22,942 bases of DNA from an uncultured Clostridia bacterium (GTDB lineage Bacteria; Bacillota; Clostridia; Oscillospirales; CAG-382), in assembly GCA_947627335.1 (NCBI GenBank), contig CANQVQ010000014.1:1-22942 (forward strand). Direction: 5' to 3'. A program made the translations under genes and the position numbers. This document shows, in pieces, positions 16,141 to 21,508 of the stretch. The notes beneath the pieces were generated by a model. The model saw only the letters and a list, made by a program, of their open reading frames with translations, had not been told where the DNA came from and did no database searches. Each line of letters opens with the position of its first letter. The first letter of the stretch is position 1.

Positions 16141-16272
16141 AGGAAGGGAAGTGTTTTCCTTCCGGATGCAGTTGCATTGCAGTCTTCCCCCCTTTGACTG
16201 TGATGTATAGATCCCCCCAAAGACCCCCAAAAGCCAAAAGGACGACCGTTCGGTCGTTCTTTTGGCTTTTTT
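16141..16272 (+). ncRNA. Candidate small regulatory RNA with C-rich loops
   Basis: About 130 nt between a TATAAT box and a strong terminator, with no open frame of note. Three stems can be drawn. Stem 1 is GGAAGGGAA (16142-16150) with TTTCCTTCC (16155-16163). Stem 2 is 12 bp with wobble pairs, TGCATTGCAGTC (16173-16184) with GACTGTGATGTA (16196-16207), holding the 11-nt loop TTCCCCCCTTT. Stem 3 is the terminator. Between stems 2 and 3 lies an open stretch with two more C-runs (CCCCCC at 16213-16218 and CCCCC at 16224-16228). C-rich unpaired motifs of this kind are how RsaE/RoxS- and FsrA-type Firmicutes RNAs bind ribosome binding sites. No known family is recognised. It could instead be a leader or the 3' UTR of the sugar operon. 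Confidence 0.6.
16231..16272 (+). terminator. Strong terminator of the small RNA / sugar operon
   Basis: An 18-bp stem, AAGCCAAAAGGACGACCG (16231-16248) with 16251-16268, only one G-U pair off perfect, with a tight TT loop and a T-run 16267-16272. Confidence 0.93.
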
Positions 16273-16328
16273 CGCTCGGCGGAAAAGCGAAAAGGGTACG
16301 GCGTTTCCAAAAATGTTACGAAAAATAC

Positions 16329-16357
16329 TTGCAAATGCAATGCGGGGATGGTACAAT
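16329..16357 (+). promoter_or_regulatory. Promoter of the sortase gene
   Basis: TTGCAA (16329-16334), 17-nt spacer, TACAAT (16352-16357). Transcription would begin near 16364, about 60 nt ahead of the ATG at 16423. Confidence 0.78.
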
Positions 16358-16422
16358 AAAAGCGAATCCCGGCGGTGCGGGGATCGAACGGTTCATTTCG
16401 GAGGAAAGGCGGGGCGGGAATC

Positions 16423-17058
16423 ATGCGGAAACGGGTCGCGAGCATCGCGCTTATCGGTCTGGGGTCGCTGCTGGTCGCGGCGGCGCTCGCGCTGCTTTTC
16501 TATAACCTCTGGGACGATGCGCGTGCGGAAAGATCGGTCCAGACCATCCTGGAAACGCTCAAACGGGAGCAGCCACCCGTCAGGGACGACGTGTCCGACG
16601 GGACTTCTCCCGATTCGTCGACGGACCCGGTGCCGGATTATATACTCAACCCGGAAATGGATATGCCCGCCGTGGAGATCGACGGCTATCGGTATATCGG
16701 CACGCTGACCATCCCGGCGTTGGAGCTGGAGCTGCCGGTCATGGAGACCTGGAGCTATCCGCAGATGAAGATCTCGCCCTGCCGGTACACCGGCTCGGCG
16801 TATTTGGACAACCTCGTTATTGCGGCGCACAACTATGCTTCGCATTTCGGGCGGCTCAAGAATTTGCAGACGGACGACGAGATCCTGTTTACGGACATGG
16901 TCGGCAACCGTTTTCGCTACAAGGTCCTGCAAACGGAAACGGTTTCCGGGCGGGACGTGTCGGAATTGCTGGGCGGCGAATGGGACCTGACGCTTTTCAC
17001 CTGCACGCTTGACGGGCGGATGCGGGTCGCGGTGCGCTGTGCGCGTGCGGAAAGCTGA
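16423..17058 (+). CDS. Sortase (membrane-bound cysteine transpeptidase)
   Basis: 211 aa. An N-terminal membrane anchor (about 5-30) is followed by a Pro/Ser/Asp linker and a sortase domain (about 80-208). The triad is visible: His136 in AAHNYASHFG, Cys194 in LFTCT, and Arg201 in RMRVAVR. TIPALELELPV at the domain start is also typical. Sortases cut a C-terminal sorting motif and join the protein to the cell wall. Four proteins in this window end in (S/G/N)PxTGD plus helix plus basic tail and are plausible substrates, similar to the (S/P)PxTG motifs used by C. difficile SrtB. The class (B- or D-like) is not settled by eye. The start is chosen as the first ATG after the promoter. GGAGGA lies 17 nt away, so spacing is long; a closer GGGCGGG may serve. 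It appears monocistronic. Confidence 0.9.
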   Translation: MRKRVASIALIGLGSLLVAAALALLFYNLWDDARAERSVQTILETLKREQPPVRDDVSDGTSPDSSTDPVPDYILNPEMDMPAVEIDGYRYIGTLTIPALELELPVMETWSYPQMKISPCRYTGSAYLDNLVIAAHNYASHFGRLKNLQTDDEILFTDMVGNRFRYKVLQTETVSGRDVSELLGGEWDLTLFTCTLDGRMRVAVRCARAES

Positions 17059-17351
17059 CGGTTTTGGTCGATTTTCCGCATTTTTCCAGGCATGAAGCGG
17101 GCGGAAAAGGCGCATGATAAGGACGTAACCGATGCGACCGACTTTTTTGAACGGCGGCGACGGTCGGTTGCCCTTGGCGCTCAATCGAGTGGCAAGCGTA
17201 TGATTTTGGGGCTTGAATTGAACGAACAATTGCATTTTTTGCCCTTGGCCGTATGTGTGTAAGCAGATGCGGCGGGAAGAAAAGCGTCGCTTGCTCATGC
17301 GGAACAGGCGGCGTTTTTCATACGTCGCGACAGGAACGGAGGAAGGGATCG
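17059..17351 (+). other. Intergenic stretch, no gene recognised
   Basis: 293 nt without a supported gene. It holds an 8-bp inverted repeat TTTTCCGC (17072-17079) with GCGGAAAA (17101-17108), without a T-run, and another ACCGAC (17137-17142) with GTCGGT (17163-17168). A weak promoter-like pair, TTGCAT (17230-17235) and TATGTG (17252-17257, 16-nt spacer), could serve the kinase downstream. No convincing terminator for the sortase is seen. Confidence 0.45.
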
Positions 17352-17846
17352 ATGGCGAAGGTGATTCTGCTCTGCGGCAGGCTGTGCTGCGGAAAAAGTA
17401 CATATGCGGCGAAACTCTGCCGCGAAGGGCGTGCGGTGACGCTCTCGGTCGACGAGGTGATGCTTGCGCTGTTCGGACCGTACGCCGGCGAAAAGCATGA
17501 CCTGTATGCAGCGCGAACGGAGAGGCTTTTGCTCGAAAAGTCCTTGGAACTGGTCCGGGTCGGGGTGGACGTCGTGCTGGACTGGGGTCCGTGGCAAAAG
17601 GAAAAGCGGTCGGCAATCCGCGCCTTTTACGCTGCGCGTGGGATCCCGTTTGAACTGCACGCGCTGGAGGTCGACGACGCGACGTGGCGCACGCGCATCG
17701 AAACGCGCAACCGCGCCGTGGCACGCGGGGAATGCGACGCGTATCCGATCGACGAAAACCTGCTCGCCAAATTTGCGTCGCGGTACGAACCGCCGGACCC
17801 GTCGGAGACGGACGTCCGGGTGACGGACGCGGAAAACCAGGCGTAA
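17352..17846 (+). CDS. P-loop (AAA/zeta-toxin-like) small-molecule kinase
   Basis: 164 aa. Walker A GRLCCGKST (9-17) lies at the N terminus. SVDEVMLALFG carries the acidic residue that follows the first strand in this kinase group. VDVVLDWGPW resembles a Walker B region, and ETRNRAVARG gives an arginine-rich lid. This is the layout of small ATP-dependent kinases annotated as AAA-family ATP-binding proteins, related to chloramphenicol phosphotransferase and zeta toxin; the substrate is unknown. No antitoxin gene is adjacent, so a toxin role is not supported. ATG 17352 has GGAGGAAGGG directly upstream; longer open frames reach back to 17253 without a ribosome binding site. It converges on cotJC, with a shared hairpin between. 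Confidence 0.85.
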   Translation: MAKVILLCGRLCCGKSTYAAKLCREGRAVTLSVDEVMLALFGPYAGEKHDLYAARTERLLLEKSLELVRVGVDVVLDWGPWQKEKRSAIRAFYAARGIPFELHALEVDDATWRTRIETRNRAVARGECDAYPIDENLLAKFASRYEPPDPSETDVRVTDAENQA

Positions 17847-17884
17847 ACCGCTCCGGGAGACGGCGAAAACGCTTTCCCAATAAC

Positions 17885-17927
17885 CAAAAAAGGCAAAAGG
17901 CAGGGTGGCAATGCCCTGCCTTTGCCT
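17885..17927 (-). terminator. Terminator of the cotJ operon
   Basis: Stem GGCAAAAGGCAGGG (17892-17905) with CCCTGCCTTTGCC (17914-17926), one bulged A. The T-run lies on the minus strand (A-run plus 17886-17890), so it ends the leftward cotJ transcript; it also lies 45 nt behind the converging kinase gene. Confidence 0.85.
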
Positions 17928-17987
17928 TGCAAATGCGAGCCCAAATTCAGAAAAGGAGTTCTATTGTCCGAAGAACGGCGGTCGGGG

Positions 17988-18587
17988 TCACCGGCAGTCG
18001 AACTCGGGGTTATACGCGTAGAAGTTCTTGTAATCCAGGTCGTCCTGGATCAACCGCATACATTCGCCGAAGCGCTGGAAATGCACGATCTCGCGCTGGC
18101 GCAGGAAGCGGATCGGGTCGCGGACGTCCGCGTCGTCGCAGAACCGCAGGATATTGTCGTAGGTCGTGCGGGCTTTCTGCTCCGCGCCCATGTCCTCGGA
18201 CAGGTCGGTGATGGCGTCGCCCTTGGACTGGAACGTGTAGGCGTCGTAGGGGACGCCGGCGGCGGACACCGGGTACAGCCCGGCGGTGTGGTCGACGAAG
18301 TAGGCGTCGAAGCCGGCCTTCTGCCATTCCTCCGGCGAGAGGTTGCGGGTCAACTGGTAGACGATGGCGCTGACCATCTCCATGTGCGCAAGCTCCTCGG
18401 TGCCGATGTCGGTCAGCGTGCCGATCACCTGTTGGTTCGGCATGGAATACCGCTGGGAAAGGTACCGCATGGCGGCGCCTAACTCGCCGTCCGGACCGCC
18501 GAACTGGGTGATGATCAGCTTGGCAAGCGCCGGATTCGGGTTTTTGATGTTGACCGGGTATTGCAGTTTCCTGTCATACGTCCACAT
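17988..18587 (-). CDS. cotJC: Spore coat protein CotJC (manganese catalase family)
   Basis: 199 aa, the usual length. It is a four-helix-bundle protein of the manganese catalase family that lies in the inner spore coat. Dinuclear metal ligands are visible: Glu35 (GELGAAMRY), Glu65 and His68 (EELAHMEM), Glu131/Glu136 (EDMGAEQKAR), Glu166 and His169 (REIVHF). The set is complete, so metal binding and peroxide breakdown are plausible. The start has GGAAGGAGG upstream and lies inside the end of cotJB (14-nt overlap). It is the last gene of the cotJABC operon. Its presence says the organism forms endospores. Confidence 0.95.
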   Translation of the reverse strand: MWTYDRKLQYPVNIKNPNPALAKLIITQFGGPDGELGAAMRYLSQRYSMPNQQVIGTLTDIGTEELAHMEMVSAIVYQLTRNLSPEEWQKAGFDAYFVDHTAGLYPVSAAGVPYDAYTFQSKGDAITDLSEDMGAEQKARTTYDNILRFCDDADVRDPIRFLRQREIVHFQRFGECMRLIQDDLDYKNFYAYNPEFDCR

Positions 18588-18855
18588 GGCAGCTGCCTCC
18601 TTCCTGCTGTTGCCACGGCCACAGACCGCTTCCCCACGTCCAGCGGTCGCCGGTGACGCCGTTCGCGGTCAGCGGACCGTAGGTCGATTCGTACTGTGCG
18701 GTCAGTTCGTTGCATCTTTTGCGATAGGTTTGGTACATCGCGAACGCTTTGCGGTTGTTCGGATGCGTGTCGAGGTAAAGGACCAGTTCGTGCAGCGTGA
18801 AGCAGGCTTCCTGAATGCTGCGGAGCAGGGAAGTCCGATTATCGTTCTTGTTCAT
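18574..18855 (-). CDS. cotJB: Spore coat protein CotJB
   Basis: 93 aa, matching the small CotJB family: LLRSIQEACFTLHELVLYLDTHP near the N terminus, then ALxMYxxYRKRCNEL, then a YGPLT...W-rich tail (WTWGSGLWPWQ). It assembles with CotJA and CotJC into the spore coat; no catalysis is known. The start forms an ATGA overlap with the cotJA stop, and the 3' end overlaps cotJC by 14 nt, so the three genes are coupled. Confidence 0.93.
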   Translation of the reverse strand: MNKNDNRTSLLRSIQEACFTLHELVLYLDTHPNNRKAFAMYQTYRKRCNELTAQYESTYGPLTANGVTGDRWTWGSGLWPWQQQEGGSCHVDV

Positions 18856-19010
18856 CTTCTTTTCGCCCCCACAAACGGAAAGTCCAGCGATTTGAAAAGG
18901 GTCCCGCGGGAGAGCGCGGTGGGTTCATCATAGAGGTTCTGGAACGGCTGATTCGGCACATAGGACATGGCGAGCGAGATCTTTTCCGGGAAAAGACCGA
19001 CCTCGGGCAT
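18852..19010 (-). CDS. cotJA: Spore coat associated protein CotJA
   Basis: 52 aa from the chosen start. Family features: ISLAMSYVPNQPFQNLYDEPTAL-like core and RGTLF-x-LDFPF tail, the standard CotJA pattern. ATG 19010 is preferred because GGAGG lies 5 nt upstream. Alternatives in the same frame are a TTG at 19046 behind AAAAAGGAG (64 aa) and an ATG at 19115 with no clear ribosome binding site (87 aa). The frame continues upstream into the repeat that flanks the neighbouring zinc-ribbon gene, which is clearly non-coding. No vegetative promoter is seen; a sporulation sigma factor promoter near 19080-19115 is likely but could not be pinned down. Confidence 0.85.
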   Translation of the reverse strand: MPEVGLFPEKISLAMSYVPNQPFQNLYDEPTALSRGTLFKSLDFPFVGAKRR

Positions 19011-19149
19011 GACGGCCTCCAGCGTTTCCTGATCGAATTTTTCCAAAACGGGAGATGCTCCTTTTTCCTGTTGGATTTGACAGAGCCTGTATTTTTTTCT
19101 GTCCACTGTCAGCATATGGGGGTCGCCGTCGAAATGTGTGCGGGCGAAG

Positions 19150-19182
19150 AAAAAACGACGGCAGGGAAAATCCTTCCGTCGT
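19150..19182 (-). terminator. Terminator of zinc-ribbon gene 2 (within repeat A)
   Basis: Stem ACGACGGCAGG (19155-19165) with CCTTCCGTCGT (19172-19182), one mismatch, with a T-run on the minus strand (A-run 19150-19155). Confidence 0.82.
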
Positions 19183-19259
19183 TTGCCTGTTTTCGGTTGT
19201 ATCCCGTCACACCGGGGCGGCGTCCCGCGGGGGATCGGCAGGGCTCCTATCTGCAATGG
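19152..19259. repeat. Repeat A, copy 1 (3' flank of zinc-ribbon gene 2)
   Basis: A 108-nt block matching 20581-20688 with six mismatches and no gaps by eye. It contains the terminator hairpin, then the GC-rich core CACCGGGGCGGCGTCCCGCG and GGGGATCGGC. It ends 6 nt before the stop codon of the zinc-ribbon gene. Confidence 0.92.
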
Positions 19260-19265
19260 CTGCAT

Positions 19266-19973
19266 TTAATCATTGTGTTTCTCTGCGATCCCCCGTTCGA
19301 TCGCTGTCTTTAACTCCGTACAATTTGAGAATGAATAAAACACAAATTGGTTCCCCGCGACATCCTTGATTTTCAAAATGCTGTTGGAAAAACCAAGTGA
19401 TGTCAATGTGCGAGAGGACTCGCCTGAAAAAGAAGTCACATTCTGAATTTGGTCGTAGGTCAATTTTAAGGACCATTTGGTCGTTGAACCGGTGATCTTG
19501 TCGGCTTCTACAATTAAAAATTCCGTCGAAGAATATAGCTTATATTGCGCAATAAAATTGCCGATCACTTTTATATGCCAAAGCAATAAGGCGATCTGAA
19601 GGATAAGTACGGCAGATAAAGCCAGAATTACGATTGACATAAAAAAGTGCGCATCGCTCAGGGCAGATCCGTACAGATCCGACGTCCAATATGAAAACAA
19701 CAAGGGGAAAATAGCATATGTAAGCAAAGCGTCGACGCCCAAAGTCACACCCCGAATGCGGAAGAAGCGGTTCCGTTTGCTTTCCAAAACCGGCATACAG
19801 CTTTCGGAACGAACCAGGATGGTGGGCACCGCTTTTTCTTTTGGCGGCGCTTTGGCAGAAGCCGTATCCTGATTTGCGGAAGGGGGCGTTTGCTGTACGT
19901 TGACAATGATTTTCGCTCCGCAATTCGAGCAAAAATTTCCTTTCACTTCCGCTCCGCAATTTGAACAGTACAT
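19266..19973 (-). CDS. Zinc-ribbon membrane protein of unknown function (copy 2)
   Basis: 235 aa. A four-cysteine zinc ribbon (Cys3, Cys6, Cys15, Cys18 in CSNCGAE/CSNCGAK) is followed by a Pro/Ala/Gln linker (about 25-50), a conserved RSESCMPVLESKR segment, and two membrane helices (about 75-96 and 110-135). A cytosolic C-terminal domain (about 140-235, YKLYSSTEFLIVEADKITGST...SILKIKDVAGNQFVFYSF) has the strand pattern of a PH-like domain. Paralogue of the gene at 20696 with the same length; termini match well and the membrane part poorly. GGGAGG lies 7 nt upstream of the ATG. It is lower in GC than the flanking cotJ and carD genes. A strong promoter at 20227-20255 gives a ~245-nt leader containing repeat B. 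Function unknown; a membrane or stress sensor is only a guess. Confidence 0.85.
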   Translation of the reverse strand: MYCSNCGAEVKGNFCSNCGAKIIVNVQQTPPSANQDTASAKAPPKEKAVPTILVRSESCMPVLESKRNRFFRIRGVTLGVDALLTYAIFPLLFSYWTSDLYGSALSDAHFFMSIVILALSAVLILQIALLLWHIKVIGNFIAQYKLYSSTEFLIVEADKITGSTTKWSLKLTYDQIQNVTSFSGESSRTLTSLGFSNSILKIKDVAGNQFVFYSFSNCTELKTAIERGIAEKHND

Positions 19974-20078
19974 ATTTCAACCTCCCGACGTGCGATTTTG
20001 CCCCAACGCACTGCGTGTTGCCGCGATCTCCCGCGGGGATCGGCGAAATCCCTTTCCCGCCACACCGGGGCGGCGTCC
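19974..20078. repeat. Repeat B, copy 1 (5' flank of zinc-ribbon gene 2)
   Basis: 105 nt directly upstream of the start codon, matching 21404-21508 without gaps (about 12 mismatches by eye). Shared parts include the ribosome binding site, CGCACTGCGTGTTGCCG, the GATCGGCGAA box and the core CACACCGGGGCGGCGTCC. The core also occurs in repeat A. Confidence 0.9.
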
Positions 20079-20193
20079 GGCAAGGACTGCGTCGCAATGG
20101 CAAGGCAACCGGACATAGCTTTAGAGAGAACGATCGTAATTATCAAATTATCAAAAGAAAAATTTTTCTCATAATTGTCTCAACTTTTCGGTT

Positions 20194-20210
20194 TGTCCTA
20201 TCATAGGACA
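20194..20210. promoter_or_regulatory. Candidate operator of the XRE regulator
   Basis: A perfect inverted repeat, TGTCCTA-TCA-TAGGACA, in the divergent region between the XRE gene and zinc-ribbon gene 2. It lies just downstream of the predicted leftward start site and upstream of the -10-like TACTAT (20226-20231) facing the XRE gene. Binding there could control both directions. Confidence 0.6.
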
Positions 20211-20226
20211 TTTTTTTGCTAAAAAT

Positions 20227-20255
20227 ACTATAGCATAGAAAGTGCCATATGTCAA
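20227..20255 (-). promoter_or_regulatory. Promoter of zinc-ribbon gene 2
   Basis: Minus strand TTGACA (plus 20250-20255), 17-nt spacer ending CTATGC, then TATAGT (plus 20227-20232). Near-consensus; it would start transcription close to the palindrome at 20194. Confidence 0.72.
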
Positions 20256-20289
20256 GACTTTTTTCGATTTTTTTTGAAAGGGAGAAAAA

Positions 20290-20544
20290 ATGGCACGAAT
20301 TATTGACGGAAACGAGAAAAATCTGATTGGAAAAAATGTTCGTAAATACCGAAAAAAGAAAAAAATGAGTCAACGTCGTTTGTCTGAGGCTTTGGAACTG
20401 CTGGGGGTTTATATATGCCGGGGCTCCGTATCACGCGTCGAGGACAGGACGCGAACCGTGACGGACATTGAGCTGTATGCCCTTGCCGAGGTGCTGGGGG
20501 TTTCCATTGCGGATTTGTTTGAGGGCGTGGAAGGAATGGCGTGA
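20290..20544 (+). CDS. XRE-family helix-turn-helix regulator
   Basis: 84 aa, a single HTH_XRE domain. LIGKNVRKYRKKKKMSQRRLSEAL (about 12-35) forms the first helices, RGSVSRVEDRTRTVTDIELYALAEVLGVSIADLF the recognition helix and the closing helices. The N terminus is unusually Lys/Arg rich. No second domain is present. AAAGGGAG lies 5 nt upstream of the ATG. Its composition is richer in A and T than the cotJ and carD genes. It stands alone between two copies of a repeat-flanked zinc-ribbon module: divergent from one, convergent with the other. It probably represses itself and zinc-ribbon gene 2 through the palindrome at 20194-20210; that is inference. Confidence 0.9.
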   Translation: MARIIDGNEKNLIGKNVRKYRKKKKMSQRRLSEALELLGVYICRGSVSRVEDRTRTVTDIELYALAEVLGVSIADLFEGVEGMA

Positions 20545-20573
20545 AAATTCGTCGCTTTCCGTGTCGGTTTTGC

Positions 20574-20614
20574 AAAAAAGAAAACGACGGCAGGAAAAAT
20601 CCTTCCGTCGTTTG
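20574..20614 (-). terminator. Terminator of zinc-ribbon gene 1 (within repeat A')
   Basis: Stem ACGACGGCAGG (20584-20594) with CCTTCCGTCGT (20601-20611), T-rich on the minus strand (A-rich plus 20574-20584) and TTT on the plus side. It may also end the converging XRE transcript. Confidence 0.82.
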
Positions 20615-20688
20615 CCTGTTTTCGGTTGTATCCCGTCATACCGGGGCGGCGTCCCGCGGGGGATCGGCAGGCTTCCTATCCGCAACGG
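20581..20688. repeat. Repeat A', copy 2 (3' flank of zinc-ribbon gene 1)
   Basis: 108 nt, the partner of 19152-19259; it ends 7 nt before the stop codon of zinc-ribbon gene 1. This non-coding block is better conserved than the protein genes it follows. Confidence 0.92.
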
Positions 20689-20695
20689 GTATGCC

Positions 20696-21403
20696 TTAAT
20701 CGTCTTGCTGCTCTGTGAGTCTCCATTCGATTACCGTCTTTAATTTCTTGCAATTTGCGAATGCGTAAAACACGAATTCATTGCCGGTTGTGTCCCGTAT
20801 TTTCAAAATATCATTTGAAAAATCCAGCAGTTTCGATGCGCGGGAAGAAAAATCAATTGGTGATAAAAAAACGGTTCGGATTTGGCTGTACAGCAGTTTA
20901 AGAGGGCCTTCGGTCGATGAACCAGATATTTTATCGTCTTCCACAGTCAAAATTTCTGCCGAAGAATAAAATTTATATTGCATATAAAAATCGTCAATCT
21001 TCTGTTTGCGCAGGGCAAAGAAAATAAGATCGATAATCAATCCGACGAATGAAGCCGACAGAGCAATCAAGAAGAGAGTCTGCACTTCGGACGGAGAAAG
21101 TTGAAACAAAGTCAGTATTTGGGGGAATAATACAAGCACAATCCCGTCCAAAACAACTCTAAGGACCAAAGATCCCAACTGGACCCTGAAGAAGCGTTTT
21201 CGTTTCTGTTCCAAAACCGGCATACAGCTTTTGGAGCGAATCAATACAGAGGGCGGGGCTTTCGTTGCGTTTGCCTGCGGTTTGACGGAAGCTTCGTCTT
21301 GATTTGAGAAAGGGGAGGTCGGCTGTACGTTAACTTGGATTTTCGCTCCGCAATTCGAGCAAAATTTCCCTTCAACTTCCGCTCCACAATTTGAACAGTA
21401 CAT
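20696..21403 (-). CDS. Zinc-ribbon membrane protein of unknown function (copy 1)
   Basis: 235 aa. Cys3, Cys6, Cys15 and Cys18 form the zinc ribbon (CSNCGAEV/CSNCGAKI); a linker is followed by RSKSCMPVLEQKRKRFFR, two hydrophobic segments (about 78-100 and 110-132), and a PH-like C-terminal domain (YKFYSSAEILTVEDDKISGSS...DILKIRDTTGNEFVFYAF). Same plan as the 19266 gene; roughly half of residues agree by eye, concentrated at both ends. GGGAGA lies 7 nt upstream of the start. It lies 86 nt behind carD in the same direction with no clear promoter between, so it is probably read from the carD promoter. No known function; domain order suggests a membrane-tethered sensor or scaffold, as inference only. 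Confidence 0.85.
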   Translation of the reverse strand: MYCSNCGAEVEGKFCSNCGAKIQVNVQPTSPFSNQDEASVKPQANATKAPPSVLIRSKSCMPVLEQKRKRFFRVQLGSLVLRVVLDGIVLVLFPQILTLFQLSPSEVQTLFLIALSASFVGLIIDLIFFALRKQKIDDFYMQYKFYSSAEILTVEDDKISGSSTEGPLKLLYSQIRTVFLSPIDFSSRASKLLDFSNDILKIRDTTGNEFVFYAFANCKKLKTVIEWRLTEQQDD

Positions 21404-21508
21404 ATTTCAATCTCCCGACGTGCAATTTTGCCCAAACGCACTGCGTGTTGCCGTGGTCTCCTGCGGGTATCGGCGAAGTCCCCTCCCCGTCACACCGGAG
21501 CGGCGTCC
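21404..21508. repeat. Repeat B', copy 2 (carD end and 5' flank of zinc-ribbon gene 1)
   Basis: 105 nt matching 19974-20078. It contains the stop codon and last codons of carD (21490-21508), whose sequence carries the CACACCGGAGCGGCGTCC core. This copy therefore looks like the parental location, with the other copy a duplicate. Confidence 0.88.

Noticed and set aside
16141..16272. 6S RNA or a riboswitch
   Set aside because: No long central bulge closed by two extended stems as in 6S RNA, and no known aptamer pattern; the sortase it precedes has its own promoter behind the terminator.
17137..17168. Terminator of the sortase gene
   Set aside because: The T-run lies in the loop, between the arms ACCGAC and GTCGGT, not after the stem, so it does not fit a rightward or leftward terminator.
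17352..17846. Zeta-type toxin of a toxin-antitoxin pair
   Set aside because: There is no small antitoxin gene next to it; the fold alone also fits many small kinases.
16393..17880. A 495-codon minus-strand frame over the sortase and P-loop kinase
   Set aside because: It overlaps two genes with clear catalytic motifs; its translation is Arg/Pro-rich low complexity, typical of a shadow frame.
19152..21508. Insertion sequence or integron
   Set aside because: No transposase or integrase is encoded, and the flanking repeats are direct copies within modules, not inverted ends with target duplications that I can see.
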